Origin: Tipula vernalis
Taxonomy: Eukaryota; Arthropoda; Insecta; Diptera; Tipulidae
Reading direction: 5' to 3'
DNA length: 64,000 nt
Assembly (NCBI GenBank): GCA_958295665.1
Contig: OY282560.1
Coordinates: 191,210,061 to 191,274,060 of the forward strand
The notes beneath the pieces are model-generated. The model was not told where the DNA came from, did not search any database, and saw only the letters and a program-made list of their open reading frames with translations. Every line of letters starts with the position of its first letter. Positions within the stretch are counted from its first letter, which is position 1. Below, piece after piece: positions 1 to 11,021 of this stretch. The position numbers were made by a program, and so were the translations under genes.

Positions 1-2
1 CA

Positions 3-900
3 TCTCAAATAATTATCAACTCCGTTGCTTCGGCGATAAACCTCTCAGTACATTTAGGTAAATTTAATGATAAAGAAATAGACTTTGCAACGGCGACAAA
101 AATTCTTTTAAAAAAATTTAACGATTTATTTGATTTTTTTAATACGGATCTCAACAATTTGAACGGCAATAATCGCTTTCTTGAGCGCAACAATAATGAT
201 AGCTTACGATTTCAAGTTGATATGAAATCATACATAGAAAAAATTAAAATTATTTCACAACCAGGAAAACGTAAAAAACAGTTTATACATTTAATGGATT
301 TCTACAAAATATTGTAGTTAATGAGTTTAATAATGCACTAAATTTCCTAATGAATATGAAAATAATAGTTCCAGAGATAAAACGGAAACCATCGTGGAGT
401 AACCCAATACCGAAGAAAGTCAACTATATGAGGGTAATGTCAACATATCAGAAGTTCAACTTTCAGCTATAAAAGTCGACGATGAGCAGGTTAATAATGT
501 GGTAACATACTTTGTTTCATGTGTAACCAACAAAATCATATAAAGGAACAAATGCGTCGAATGCTATTCTCATCTCCTAAAGGAAAGGAATATAATTATA
601 CCAAAAGAATATTTACTAAACATAAAATCCGAGTCAAAAGCTCAAACCTTCTCGGTAACTAGCGCCAAATTTTTCGAGTTGTGTAGGATGTATGTTCATC
701 ATTTTCAACAAACGTTTGCAAAACGAATTCACTTTAAATATCTTAAAGAAAACTATAGGGGAGAGTGTATTGATCTTACCAACAAAATTGATTCCTCTTG
801 GATTGCAGAAACCAAAAATTGTTATAATCACAGAATTTAGGCATTGGATTTTTTATTGTTAATTCTAATCAGTAAAAACTGTTTTTGGATTTTGGATGAA
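3..900 (+). pseudogene. P-element/THAP9-like transposase, C-terminal remnant
   Basis: An open frame from the window edge to the stop at 315-317 encodes about 104 residues with a helical segment (DFATATKILLKKFNDLFDFF) and a basic segment (SQPGKRKKQFIHLMDFY). Further downstream, shifted frames read NVVTYFVSCVTNKII (about 500-540) and KAQTFSVTSAKFFELCRMYV (about 636-695), ending in a His/Cys tail NCYNHRI near 815-837. The order of helical linker, hydrophobic helix and Cys/His-rich tail resembles the C-terminal half of P-element/THAP9 transposases, which cut and paste P-type DNA transposons. Several frameshifts and stops separate the pieces, so it is dead. The family call is from pattern memory only; another DNA transposase remains possible. 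Confidence 0.4.
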
Positions 901-1242
901 AAAAAAAGTATTTATACAAATTAGATATTTTATCTATAGTTAAATCGTATTACAATATTTAATTTATATTTGATCTTCAATAAACTGGTTGAATTACCAA
1001 ATATTTCAATTAAATCTAAGAAAATATCTTTGAATTCAAATGCATATCGGTTTTTTATTACTTTTAAAATCAAGACCATATTCTTGAACCTTTACGAATA
1101 TTTTCGATAGTGAAAATTAACGCAATAGTTCAAGAATAGGGAGCCAGATCGCCAGTAAAATTTAAGAGAGTGGTATCGACAAGGTGACGATGTATTGCCG
1201 CTTGTACCATGACTTGCTTTGGCTATACCATATGTAGATATG
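901..1242. other. AT-rich spacer, no gene seen
   Basis: I see no coding frame or repeat here. It separates the P-like remnant from the 5' LTR of BEL element A. Confidence 0.5.
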
Positions 1243-2002
1243 TGTTAAAACTAATCGGATAATTATCCCGTCAACCCAATCCAAATGTACAACTTACCAT
1301 AAATTAAAGATCTCACCCTGAAATAAAACATTCCCTATAAAATAACTACACTTATCTCATTCAGTCTGACAGCCTGCATTCCACCTGAAACACAACATCA
1401 AACTCAACATTAATTCCATTAAATAACTTTAAATTATATAATTTACTTTACTAATTTTAAGTATCCCGTTTCATTAGGTAATCCATTTAACGCAATCTGA
1501 AATTATAAATTAATTAATAATATTGTAATGTAATTATAAGAAAACATTATACTTATCTTAATTTTCCCATTTGTTTACAAGATGACATCACTTCATTTTG
1601 ACATGTACTGTCAGATTGTCAGAGTGACGAGTGATTTTAGCATTTAATTATATTTAGTGTTACCAAATGTATATGATCAATTGAATGGTCGAATTTTACG
1701 TTCAGTGTCTTGCTCAAGTATATAGTCAATTATTCTTCCCGTTTATGTAAAGTATTTTGTATTTCTGTCATTACCTTTTCATCTCGCGCATTGGAAACAA
1801 ACAAAATATTAACCTAACCACAATTCACAAATGTAATACCAATAAAGCAAATAAGTATGCTAATAAATAAATTGTAAGATTAAAAATCGATTTCTAGTGT
1901 ATTTTCGTCAGTAAAATAAATCCTATTCTCACTAAATACATACCAACTTGTACCGCGTGGTACTTCGAAATATTGCTGAATAAGTACAAATCAATTTGTA
2001 CA
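1243..2002 (+). repeat. 5' LTR of BEL element A
   Basis: It begins TGTTaaaactaatcgg, the same sequence that follows the end of A's pol frame at 14236. The end is set by the ...TACA at 2002, three bases before the primer site. Only the first ~65 bp can be compared with the 3' copy, so the right edge is inferred from the TG...CA rule and the primer site. Confidence 0.7.
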
Positions 2003-2005
2003 TTG

Positions 2006-2023
2006 TGGTCCTTCGAGCCGGAT
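2006..2023 (+). promoter_or_regulatory. Primer binding site of element A (tRNA-Tyr)
   Basis: The sequence TGGTCCTTCGAGCCGGAT is the exact complement of the 3' end of insect tRNA-Tyr plus CCA (from knowledge of that tRNA). It is where minus-strand DNA synthesis would start. It lies 3 bp after the LTR end. Confidence 0.8.
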
Positions 2024-2138
2024 CAATCAACCGCGGATCAAACGCATTTATTTCAACCAGTTATACCTGATTTTACAATCCTGTTACCGAGCCGGATCAT
2101 TAAATCGCGGATCAAAGGCATTTATTTCAACCAGTTAT
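2014..2138 (+). repeat. Imperfect direct duplication overlapping the primer site of A
   Basis: A 51-bp unit at 2014-2064 recurs at 2088-2138, separated by 23 bp. Both start CGAGCCGGATCA and end ttatttcaaccagttat. The second copy carries the 3' part of the primer site without its TGGTCCTT start. Confidence 0.75.
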
Positions 2139-2379
2139 TAACCATTAAAACCCAACCACGTGGTCAGCCATAGTAGTCGCTATTTTGTGGGCTTATCACA
2201 GGATTAAAACCAGGTAATCAGTTTTTAATTTAATTATTGTGGTGAAGTTTTAAGGCAATTTTTCTAAATAGTACCAATTATTTGTGTTTGTGTTCGTTGC
2301 TGCTCTAAACCTTAAACTTATTTCATTCGTGTTCGCTTTGAGACGTTAATTATTTGATAAGTATTTCGACCCCATTAAA

Positions 2380-4298
2380 ATGGAGGCATTTGGGAAACGT
2401 AAAGCAGTGATCAAAGGACAGCTCACAAAAATAGCTAACTTTATAACAACCAAGGGTAGATTTTCTATTTATGAGGAATTATCGATTCGACCATCAAAAA
2501 CGCATGACAATCAATTCGTTTCGGTTAAGGATCAAATTTTTCATTTAGATAAGGAAGCTGTTTCGGAAATGAATACAATTGACGATATGTATTTTTCAAT
2601 TGTTGCCGAACTACAAGCTCTCATTAGATAATTATCGTTAAGAATGACCCAGAGTAATTTTCGCTCAGATTTCAAGTTGCCTAGATTAAATCTTCCAGTT
2701 TTTGATGGCAATGTGAAATTGTGGCAGTCATTCTACGGTATTTATACCTCAACTGTTCATGAGAATACGAACCTGTCACCCGCACAGAAATTCAAATATC
2801 TATTAGGTCAATTACGTGGACCTGCATATTCATCAATTTGTCGAACTATTTCGAAGTCTTAAAACGATAATCCAAGTAATACGACAGAAAGAGAACTATA
2901 GTTGAAAGCTACATTCGAGATTTTCTTTCATCTTCAAAGCTCAATAAACCAACACCGACAAATATAATGAAGCTTTATGACGCGATCGATGAAACAATTC
3001 GAGACTTCAAGGCGCTAGGAGGGGAAGCAGCTTATACTATTAGCAACCGATAAATTAGATGAAAACATCAAGCAGCTGTGGAAATATGAGACAGCTGAAA
3101 CCGATTATCCATCAATTGAAGCATTTTTAGAATTCCTAACCAAACGGATGAACTCATTTGTTGAAGCCGTACCAAAACGAAGTGTTACCTATAATCCGCC
3201 AATGTATACCAAGTCGTTCCATGCTACCGAACTACAATTACCTTCTTGTCCACTTTGTCAAAATGAATTTCACAAATTGTATGAATGTCCAAAATTTCGT
3301 GCAATGGATACTGAGTCCCGTCGCGGTTTTAACTCCAATTCAAATCGATGCTTTAATTGCTTTAGTAGTAAACATTTAATTACGAACTGTCAAAGTCGAA
3401 AGCATTGCCAAAAATGTACCAAACGACATAATAGGATATTGCATTTTGTACCTAATCCACAAAGTGAAATTTCCATGCATAATATAAATAAATCCATATC
3501 AAACAAGGATTCTACTGTTCATCAGAATATCGTTGCATCAACTCCAGGTACCAGTAATAAAACCGCTACCTTGAAATTAGCAGTGTCAATGTTTCAACAC
3601 CCTAAAGAAGTCAAGTCAACTAATAGTCAAGTAGCGGATGACAACATAATAAAAAATAACATATGTATCTTACCTACAGCCAAATTAGATATACAGGATA
3701 AATATGGAAATTGGATACATTGTCGTGCTCTGTTGGATTCGGGCTCTACACATAACTTCATTTCAGAAAACCTTTTGAAGTGATTGAAAATTCCTCGAAC
3801 CAAATCTAACATTAATATCAATACAATAAATCAAACACAAGCGAGCAGTTCAAGAGGTAAAACATTAATCAAACTTCGATGATCCATCAATCATGATTAT
3901 CTTATGAACACAGAGGCCTTTATTCTTCCGAAAATATCATCAAGATTACCACATGAATCGTTCGATAAATCGTTGTTTCAGTTTGATAGCAATCTATTGT
4001 TATCCGATCCAGATTTCCATGTTGCTGCAGAAGTCGAACTGTTATTGGGTTGTGAGGTACTCTTCCAAAGTTTATTAGACGGTAAATTTCAGACCAAACC
4101 AGGTTATCACTTTAACCAAAATTCCAAGTTCTTATGGTTAGCTGGAGGAGTTTTGCCCAGTACCAAAGAATCCTTGTCTAAAGTAAAGCAAGCTAGTCCT
4201 TGTTCAGTTCATACTAGTTCGTCCGAAGTGCTACAGCGCTTAGAGAAAGCTATCGAGAGATTTTGGAGAACGGAAGAAGTAATTATCCCAAAAACTTT
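2380..4298 (+). pseudogene. Element A gag-protease (5' half of Gag-Pol), degenerate
   Basis: The frame opens at ATG 2380 (MEAFGKRKAVIKGQL) and is broken by in-frame stops at 2629 and 2860, frameshifts between 2863 and 3147, and a stop at 3781. Visible modules in order: a BEL gag core (KLPRLNLPVFDGN, 2671-2709), CCHC-type zinc knuckles between about 3247 and 3440 (CPLC..., CFNCFSSKHLITNC, CQKC...RHN), and a retropepsin with active site LLDSGS (Asp codon 3736). The linker 3904-4298 (EVELLLGCEVLF; ERFWRTEEVIIPKT) leads towards RT and is cut by element B at 4299. This is the structural and protease part of the polyprotein. Confidence 0.8.
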
Positions 4299-4938
4299 TG
4301 TATAATTTAGAGTTAAAGAAATTTACGCAACACACAAAACAAAGCAAAATCATTGGCATGCATTAGAATGATAACATCACAAGGTTTGCGTATATCACAC
4401 CGATTGCTTATATTTATACTCAAACCATAACAAGCACAAACGATTCAATACACAATTTTATTATTTATATACTTACCAATTATCTTCATGCATATTACCG
4501 TATATCCCTAAAATTAGAATTATTTATTGTACTCGAATTACTGAATTTATAGTACATATAAATTTATACTTACATTTTGTTTGTAAACAAACTACCACTT
4601 GACATGTATGAAGTTAAAATTGTAATAGATTAATTATAATTTATGTCATAAGGAACAGTACCACTTGTGTACTAATTTATGTAATTTAGTACTAAGCTAA
4701 TGACTTATATTTTTTGTAAATCATTTTTAACACTTAAGTTTCAACTGGCGATCAACAAACAACAAAAATTAATAAAACCAAATCTTACTTAAATAATAAT
4801 TATAAATAAAATTAAGGACATCTTGTTACTGTGGTGTTTCAATTAAATTTTTATTTAATTAAATAAAATATACCAATTTACAAACAGTGATTCAACGATC
4901 ATTTTTATATATAAAATTCTTCCCAATTACCAGCTACA
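4299..4938 (+). repeat. 5' LTR of BEL element B
   Basis: It starts TGTATAATTTAGAG and ends CCAGCTACA. It is almost identical to 10385-11021. The edges are fixed by the ACTTT duplication outside and the loss of similarity inside. Confidence 0.95.
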
Positions 4939-4945
4939 TTTTTTT

Positions 4946-4963
4946 TGGTCCATCGAGCCGGAT
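4946..4963 (+). promoter_or_regulatory. Primer binding site of element B (tRNA-Tyr, one mismatch)
   Basis: TGGTCCaTCGAGCCGGAT lies 7 bp after the LTR end. It matches the tRNA-Tyr complement seen in elements A and C except for one T-to-A change at position 7. Confidence 0.75.
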
Positions 4964-5309
4964 ATAGATAATACATTCGGAATAATTATACCAGCTACAC
5001 CATTTTTGAGAAGAATTTATCAACCACCATTACCTCGTGGAATTGCTGTTTGGATGCCATTTTGGATTTACATGTATCATACGCATACCATAACTTAAGT
5101 ATACCATTTTTATTTTCCATATTTTTGCATTTTTATTTCCATTCTTCATTTCGTTTATTCCACTTTGAATTTTCCTTCACCTCAATATAATTTCGGTATT
5201 TAAAAATTTTATTTAAACGGTCGATATAGTTAACCTATCGAATAATTCGGGCTATATTTAACAATAAAGTGATAAGTGAATTAAATTAGTGCAGTGAATC
5301 AAATCGAAA

Positions 5310-7334
5310 ATGCCGCCAAAGGTAGACCAATATTTGCGACGCCGCGAAACCACGTTGCTGCAAATTAAAGCTATTGAAACGTACGCCAACAACCTCACCG
5401 ATACTGAAGACATTGAAACCGTTAAGGCACGATTGGAAACCTTGCAACGTTTGATGACAACATTTACAGATACCGAAGATGAAATATTTGCCAGAGATTC
5501 AGAGGCGGAATCGGGTGCCGTAGAATGTGACGAGATTTATGATAAAACTATTGGCAAATTGAATACACATCTAAAGGGCATGCAACCGACGATGCCAAAA
5601 TTTTATGTTTCCACCAACATGAATAACTCGACATTAAATCAATCACGTTGTGACATAAAATTGCCACGCCTAACACTACCAGTATTCGATGGCAATTACC
5701 AAGAATGGCAATCATTTCACGACATGTTTGTCTCAACAGTGCATGAAAATCCTGGGCTTACTGGTATACAAAAGCTTCAGTACCTTAAGGATTCGTTACG
5801 AGGAGAGGCTCGAGCATCATTAAGACACTTGGCAATAACCGAAGCCAACTATGTCGAGGCATACCAGAAATTGACAAAAAGGTATAGTAAGAAAAAATTA
5901 ATTCTAAACTCTTTTATAAAAACATTTATTAGCCAACCGTCCGTCAACCAAGCAACCGGTAAACCACTTCGTCAAATTTGCGACACCTCTGACGAAGTAA
6001 TACGTGGAATTAAAGCACTGGGAAACGCAGGAAATGGTCGCGATCCATGGTTAATCTACCTAATATTAAACAAGATGGATGAAGACACACAACAGCATTG
6101 GGCAAATGAGACCACAGAGATCGATTTTCCAAATTGGCAATCATTTTTGGATTTTTTAACAAAACGAGCTGACTCGTTAGAAAATTGCCAACAACCACCT
6201 AGGAAACCACAATTTCGATCTACCACCATCCACAGCCATACACTAGCAGTCAAAAATTGTCCATTATGTAATACCGTACATAATTTATACCAATGTGCTA
6301 AATTTAGAGAGATGGATGTAACCGCCAGACGTGAATTCATGCAAGGGGCCAACCGATGTTTTAATTGTTTGTGTGATACTCATTTGGTTTCGAGATGCCA
6401 ATCAAAAAGGTCATGCATGAAATGCCATAAGCGTCACAATACATTACTCCACTTACCATCCAACCACAACGCCACCACAAACCACGCCAAAAATGAGGCG
6501 AATATTGAGAATACACCTACCAGCAATGTTGAAAAAACATCGGTTTATTTAACACCGTCTACCACCGCCCATACCTACCAATCACAATCACCAACATTTA
6601 ACGTCGGACTTCTACAAACAGCACTTGTAGATATTCGAGGTCCTAACAATCTTTTATATCGTTGTAGAGCACTTTTAGATTCCGGAAGTTTAGCCTCATT
6701 CATCACCGAGTCGTGCGTTCAAAAAATGGGATTACCACGGAAGAACCAGAGAACTATTGTCGAGGGACTAGGTTCAACCAAGGTGGGCACTTCTAGAGGA
6801 CGCTTGAATATTGAGGTATTTTCGCGAACAAGAAAGGACACATCATTCCATATGGACTTGCTTGTTCTATCATCAATTACATTAATACAACCGCAGATAC
6901 GAATACCTGATTACCATTGGGCGGAGTTCCAAAACCTATCATTGGCAGACCCAACGTTCCAAGAGCCTGGCGAAATTGAAATTTTAATTGGATGTGACCA
7001 TTATCTTTCGCTACTACTACCAGGTCATATTGAGGGTGTCAAATCCAACTTAATAGCACAAGAAACAATTCTTGGTTGGATAATTTCGGGAACATTAAAA
7101 AACAAGCAGCCATCACAAATTACAAACCTTTGTACATCCGTTAATATTGATGAAGCTCTGACAAAATTTTGGGAAATTGAAGAGATTAAAACACCCACAC
7201 CCCAAACCCCAGAAGAAATTTATTGCGAGAATCATTTTTTGGATAACTACAGACGAAATAGCACCGGTAAATATGTCGTCGCATTACCATTTGACCCGAA
7301 AGCAGCACCAAACTTAAGCGAGATCCTGACCTAA
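5310..7334 (+). CDS. Element B Gag-protease, open part of Gag-Pol (674 aa)
   Basis: The open frame starts at the first ATG after the leader (MPPKVDQYLRRRETTLLQ). It holds an N-terminal coiled-coil-like gag region, the BEL gag core (KLPRLTLPVFDGNYQEWQSF, about residues 118-137), and zinc knuckles at residues ~314-385 (CPLCNTVHNLYQC, CFNCLCDTHLVSRC, CMKCHKRHN). A retropepsin follows with catalytic LLDSGSLASF near residues 454-463, then the conserved EIEILIGCDHY and FWEIEEI linker leading to RT. In family members this is continuous with RT. Here a deletion of about 20-25 codons near 7322 shifts the frame and ends the protein at 7334. It assembles the particle and processes the polyprotein. Confidence 0.9.
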   Translation: MPPKVDQYLRRRETTLLQIKAIETYANNLTDTEDIETVKARLETLQRLMTTFTDTEDEIFARDSEAESGAVECDEIYDKTIGKLNTHLKGMQPTMPKFYVSTNMNNSTLNQSRCDIKLPRLTLPVFDGNYQEWQSFHDMFVSTVHENPGLTGIQKLQYLKDSLRGEARASLRHLAITEANYVEAYQKLTKRYSKKKLILNSFIKTFISQPSVNQATGKPLRQICDTSDEVIRGIKALGNAGNGRDPWLIYLILNKMDEDTQQHWANETTEIDFPNWQSFLDFLTKRADSLENCQQPPRKPQFRSTTIHSHTLAVKNCPLCNTVHNLYQCAKFREMDVTARREFMQGANRCFNCLCDTHLVSRCQSKRSCMKCHKRHNTLLHLPSNHNATTNHAKNEANIENTPTSNVEKTSVYLTPSTTAHTYQSQSPTFNVGLLQTALVDIRGPNNLLYRCRALLDSGSLASFITESCVQKMGLPRKNQRTIVEGLGSTKVGTSRGRLNIEVFSRTRKDTSFHMDLLVLSSITLIQPQIRIPDYHWAEFQNLSLADPTFQEPGEIEILIGCDHYLSLLLPGHIEGVKSNLIAQETILGWIISGTLKNKQPSQITNLCTSVNIDEALTKFWEIEEIKTPTPQTPEEIYCENHFLDNYRRNSTGKYVVALPFDPKAAPNLSEILT

Positions 7335-8140
7335 AAGGAGAATATATTGCATTTATGAGAGAATACCAGAAATTGGGACACATGGAACGTATAACCGATG
7401 ACGAAATTGATATTCCATGGGACCAGCCATATTACTTACCACATCATTCAGTCTCTAAAGAAACCAGCACCACCACCAGAGTTCGTGTTGTATTCGATGC
7501 GTCGGCCAAAACCAAAACCGAAAGATCGCTAAATGACAATTTATGCGTTGGCCCATCAATCCAGCAAACTCTACAACAATTACTATTGCGTTTTCGGTTT
7601 CATTGTTTTGTTATGACAGCCGACCTGGAAAAAATGTTTAGACAAATATTAATTACTAACCAACATACACATTTTCAGAGAATTTTATGGAGAGAGGATT
7701 CATCGGAGCCCATACAAGAGTTCCGCTTACTGACCGTCACATATGGCACATCACCAGCGCCGTTCTTGTCCAGCCGAGTTTTAAAACAAATTGCTAACGA
7801 CAATCAACAAAGGTTTCCGAATGCAGCAGCAATCATCGGTAGCGATTTCTACGTTGACGACCTGATAACAGGAGCAGACACACTGAATCAACTCATCACC
7901 CTCAAAAATGAAATATCACACATAATGAAATCGGCAGGATTCAATTTACGGAAATGGCTATCAAACTGTCTACCTGAAGATGAGACTTTAACCAAAGGCA
8001 AAAAATCAATTGATAATGACCGAGATTCGCATCATTCAAGGGTTCTAGGAATTATTTGGAACACCAATTTAGATCATTTCACATACAAGGTTGCGCTGAA
8101 GGATGTCCCAGTATATACCAAACGAGGACTGTATCCGAAG
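7322..8140 (+). pseudogene. Element B reverse transcriptase domain (frameshifted on both sides)
   Basis: The second frame (open to 8182) carries the RT fingers and palm: DPDLKGEYIAFMREYQ, then RVRVVFDASAKT, ADLEKMFRQI, the VTYGTSPAPFLSSR segment and the catalytic FYVDDL box (YVDD at 7850-7861). Near 8125-8140 (after VPVYTKR) the coherent protein jumps to another frame at TVSEASKLSDP. A one-base insertion around 8130 is the simplest cause. RT copies the RNA into cDNA in the cytoplasmic particle. All catalytic residues are present, but the two frameshifts separate this domain from gag and from RNase H. Confidence 0.9.
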
Positions 8141-10356
8141 CTTCTAAACTTTCTGACCCTCAAGGTTGGCTTGCTCCTATAACGATCTACGTTAAAATTA
8201 TATTTCAAAGGACATGGGCAAAAGGTTTAGATTGGTATGATCCACTACCACAAGACATTCTAGACGACTGGAGCAATTTTCGAAATCAATTACCATTAAT
8301 TGAGTCTATAACCATACCACGATGGCTCAAATTTACATCTAATCACATAAATTTGCTCGGTTTTTCAGATGCATCCAAAAGTGCTTACGCTGCTGTCATA
8401 TATGCTGCTTGTACCAATAAAGATGGCATTATGGAAGTGACTATTGTATCAGCAAAAACGAAGGTCGCACCAGCACAAAAACAAGTTACTATACCAAAGC
8501 TGGAACTCTGTGCGGCACTTTTACTGGCAAGATTAATGGATAGTGTGAAGGAATTGCTATCAGATCGAGAATCAAGTATTTATATGTGGACCGATTCAAC
8601 AATAGTTTTACAATGGCTAGAAACACTACCACGCTCACTCGAAGTTTTTGTAGGCAACCGTGTTGCTGAAATTACAACAAATTATCCCAGGAAATATTGG
8701 TATCACGTAACTACGAGGCATAATCCAGCTGATTGTGCTTCCAGAGGCATACTACCATCCGAATTGCTTAATCATAATCTATGGTGGACAGGACCAGAAT
8801 GGCTTAAATTACCTGTATCCGAATGGCCAATCAAATTTCAACCAACTATCACCTGTAATTTAATGTCATCTCCATCAGTGATTGATTTAATTGTAGCTAA
8901 CAATTCCAATTTTAATAAAATCATCCGAGTGTTAGCATATTGCAAACGTTTTATTAAAAACCGTTTTTTGAAACCTCAACAAAGACTTAAGACATTTCTC
9001 AATAGTGCTGAATTAAGTGAATCAAAATTAATTTTAATTAAATATGTTCAAGAAAAACATTTTCATACCGAAATAAAAATCCTAAAAGACAATTTACCAT
9101 TACCAAAAACCAATAAACTTATTAACCTTAATCCTTTTGTAGATAAAAATGGTATTTTTAGAGTTGGCGGTCGGATAGAACGAGCAATGGTTCCATTTGA
9201 TGTAAAACACCCGATAATATTACCTACCGAAAACATCGTCACAGAAATTCTGGTGCGTACAACTCATGAAGCGTTACTATGTGGGAATCATACACTTTTG
9301 TTTACAACGTTGAAACAAAATTATTGGATTATAAATTGCAAGGCTGTAATTCGACGAGTAATCAAGAGGTGTATAAAGTGTTTTCGACATACCTCAAAAA
9401 TCATTCAACCAATGATGGCAGATTTACCAACCAACCGATTCACACTTGTCAGACCATTTATGTCGGCTAGTGTGGATTATGCTGGACCAATATATGTGAG
9501 ACCATCGAAACGTAGAGGACTGAAACCTGATAAGTCATACATTGCTGTATTCGTATGTTTGAGCACAAAGGCAATTCACCTAGAATTAGCTGGAGATTTA
9601 TCCACTGACACATTTATTAGAGCATTTCGACGTTTTATATCCCGCCGTGGCCTTTGTCGTGAAATTATTAGCGACAACGGGTCCAATTTCATTGGCGCCA
9701 AAAAAGAACTCAACGAACTTTTCAATATTTTGAAAGATATTCAAATTTCCAATTTTCTTTCACAGAACCAAATTGATTGGAAGTTCAACCCACCAACAGG
9801 TTCACATTTTGGGGGAATTTATGAGGCAGCAGTGAAATCAATAAAATATCACCTGAAAAGAGTATTATCAGAAGCTTTACTCACCTATGAAGAAATGGCA
9901 ACTCTCCTGGCACAGATTGAATCCATCCTGAATTCCAGACCAATTTGTGTTAATTCAGATGATGACCTAAATCCGTTAACGCCGACACATTTTTTGATTG
10001 GTCACCCATACACCTATCTACCGGATTCAGACACCAGTCATCTCAAATTGAGCCACCTTTCGAGATGGCAATACCTCCAGAGACTTCGGCAAGAATTCTG
10101 GAAAAAATGGCATTTGAATTATTTAACATCACTGCAAAAAAGAACCAAGTGGCAAACAAACTCATCAGATATTAAACCCAATGATATCGTTTTAATCCAC
10201 GAAAGCAACTTACCACCAAGTAAATGGAAACTGGGTCGAGTTCTACAATTACATCCCGGAGCAGACAGCATCGTTCGTGTGGTCACATTGAAAACAGCAT
10301 CTGGAATTTTTAAACGACCTGTGGTAAAATTATCAATATTACCAGTTGATAACTAA
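8125..10356 (+). CDS. Element B RNase H and integrase (C-terminal Pol)
   Basis: The open frame (8056-10356; family-like sequence from about 8125) starts in the RT connection (SEASKLSDPQGWLAPIT). RNase H follows with LLGFSDASKSAYAAVIY and MWTDSTIVLQWLE. The BEL integrase then has a zinc-binding domain (THEAL...GNHTLL, CIKCFRH) and a catalytic core with the three acidic positions in SVDYAGP, ISDNGSNFIGA and GIYEAAVKS. The C-terminal end is ILNSRP...LTPTHFLIGHP and KLGRVLQLHPG. The stop at 10354-10356 lies 16 bp before the polypurine tract. Integrase inserts cDNA with a 5-bp duplication, as seen here. This module is intact, but it has no frame of its own upstream because of the shift at ~8130. 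Confidence 0.92.
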   Translation, partial: RTVSEASKLSDPQGWLAPITIYVKIIFQRTWAKGLDWYDPLPQDILDDWSNFRNQLPLIESITIPRWLKFTSNHINLLGFSDASKSAYAAVIYAACTNKDGIMEVTIVSAKTKVAPAQKQVTIPKLELCAALLLARLMDSVKELLSDRESSIYMWTDSTIVLQWLETLPRSLEVFVGNRVAEITTNYPRKYWYHVTTRHNPADCASRGILPSELLNHNLWWTGPEWLKLPVSEWPIKFQPTITCNLMSSPSVIDLIVANNSNFNKIIRVLAYCKRFIKNRFLKPQQRLKTFLNSAELSESKLILIKYVQEKHFHTEIKILKDNLPLPKTNKLINLNPFVDKNGIFRVGGRIERAMVPFDVKHPIILPTENIVTEILVRTTHEALLCGNHTLLFTTLKQNYWIINCKAVIRRVIKRCIKCFRHTSKIIQPMMADLPTNRFTLVRPFMSASVDYAGPIYVRPSKRRGLKPDKSYIAVFVCLSTKAIHLELAGDLSTDTFIRAFRRFISRRGLCREIISDNGSNFIGAKKELNELFNILKDIQISNFLSQNQIDWKFNPPTGSHFGGIYEAAVKSIKYHLKRVLSEALLTYEEMATLLAQIESILNSRPICVNSDDDLNPLTPTHFLIGHPYTYLPDSDTSHLKLSHLSRWQYLQRLRQEFWKKWHLNYLTSLQKRTKWQTNSSDIKPNDIVLIHESNLPPSKWKLGRVLQLHPGADSIVRVVTLKTASGIFKRPVVKLSILPVDN

Positions 10357-10372
10357 TGCATGCACTTTTCTT

Positions 10373-10384
10373 GGGCCCGGAGGA
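10373..10384 (+). other. Polypurine tract of element B
   Basis: GGGCCCGGAGGA lies immediately before the 3' LTR start TGTATAA. It is the expected plus-strand primer site, although the CCC interrupts the purine run. Confidence 0.6.
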
Positions 10385-11021
10385 TGTATAATTCAGAGTT
10401 AAAGAAATTTACGCAACACACAAAACAAAGCAAAATCATTGGCATGCATTAGAATGATAACATCACAAGGTTTGCGTATCACACCGATTGCTTATATTTA
10501 TACTCAAACCATAACAAGCACAAACGATTCAATACACAATTTTATTATTTATATACTTACCAATTATCTTCATGCATATTACCGTATATCCCTAAAATTA
10601 GAATTATTTATTGTACTCGAATTACTGAATTTATATACATATAAATTTATACTTACATTTTGTTTGTAAACAAACTACCACTTGACATGTATGAAGTTAA
10701 AATTGTAATAGATTAATTATAATTTATGTCATAAGGAACAGTACCACTTGTGTACTAATTTATGTAATTTAGTACTAAGCTAATGACTTATATTTTTTGT
10801 AAATCATTTTTAAGACTTAAGTTTCAACTGGCGATCAACAAACAACAAAAATTAATAAAACCAAATCTTACTTAAATAATAATTATAAATAAAATTAAGG
10901 ACATCTTGTTACTGTGGTGTTTCAATTAAATTTTTATTTAATTAAATAAAATATACCAATTTACAAAGAGTGATTCAACGATCATTTTAATATATAAAAT
11001 TCTTCCCAATTACCAGCTACA
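10385..11021 (+). repeat. 3' LTR of BEL element B
   Basis: Almost identical to 4299-4938 (4 substitutions and 2 indels by eye). It ends ...CCAGCTACA and is followed by the ACTTT duplication and then the resumed pol frame of element A. Confidence 0.95.

Larger units (their letters stand above)
4299..11021 (+). mobile_element. BEL/Pao LTR retrotransposon B, near full length, nested in A
   Basis: It has LTRs of 640 and 637 bp (4299-4938 and 10385-11021) that by eye differ by 4 substitutions and 2 short indels. A 5-bp target duplication ACTTT flanks it (4294-4298 and 11022-11026). Inside are a primer site (4946-4963), one Gag-Pol region (5310-10356) with two frameshifts, and a polypurine tract (10373-10384). 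It is inserted in the same orientation inside the pol of element A. The near-identical LTRs show recent insertion. The frameshifts make this copy non-autonomous. Confidence 0.95.
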
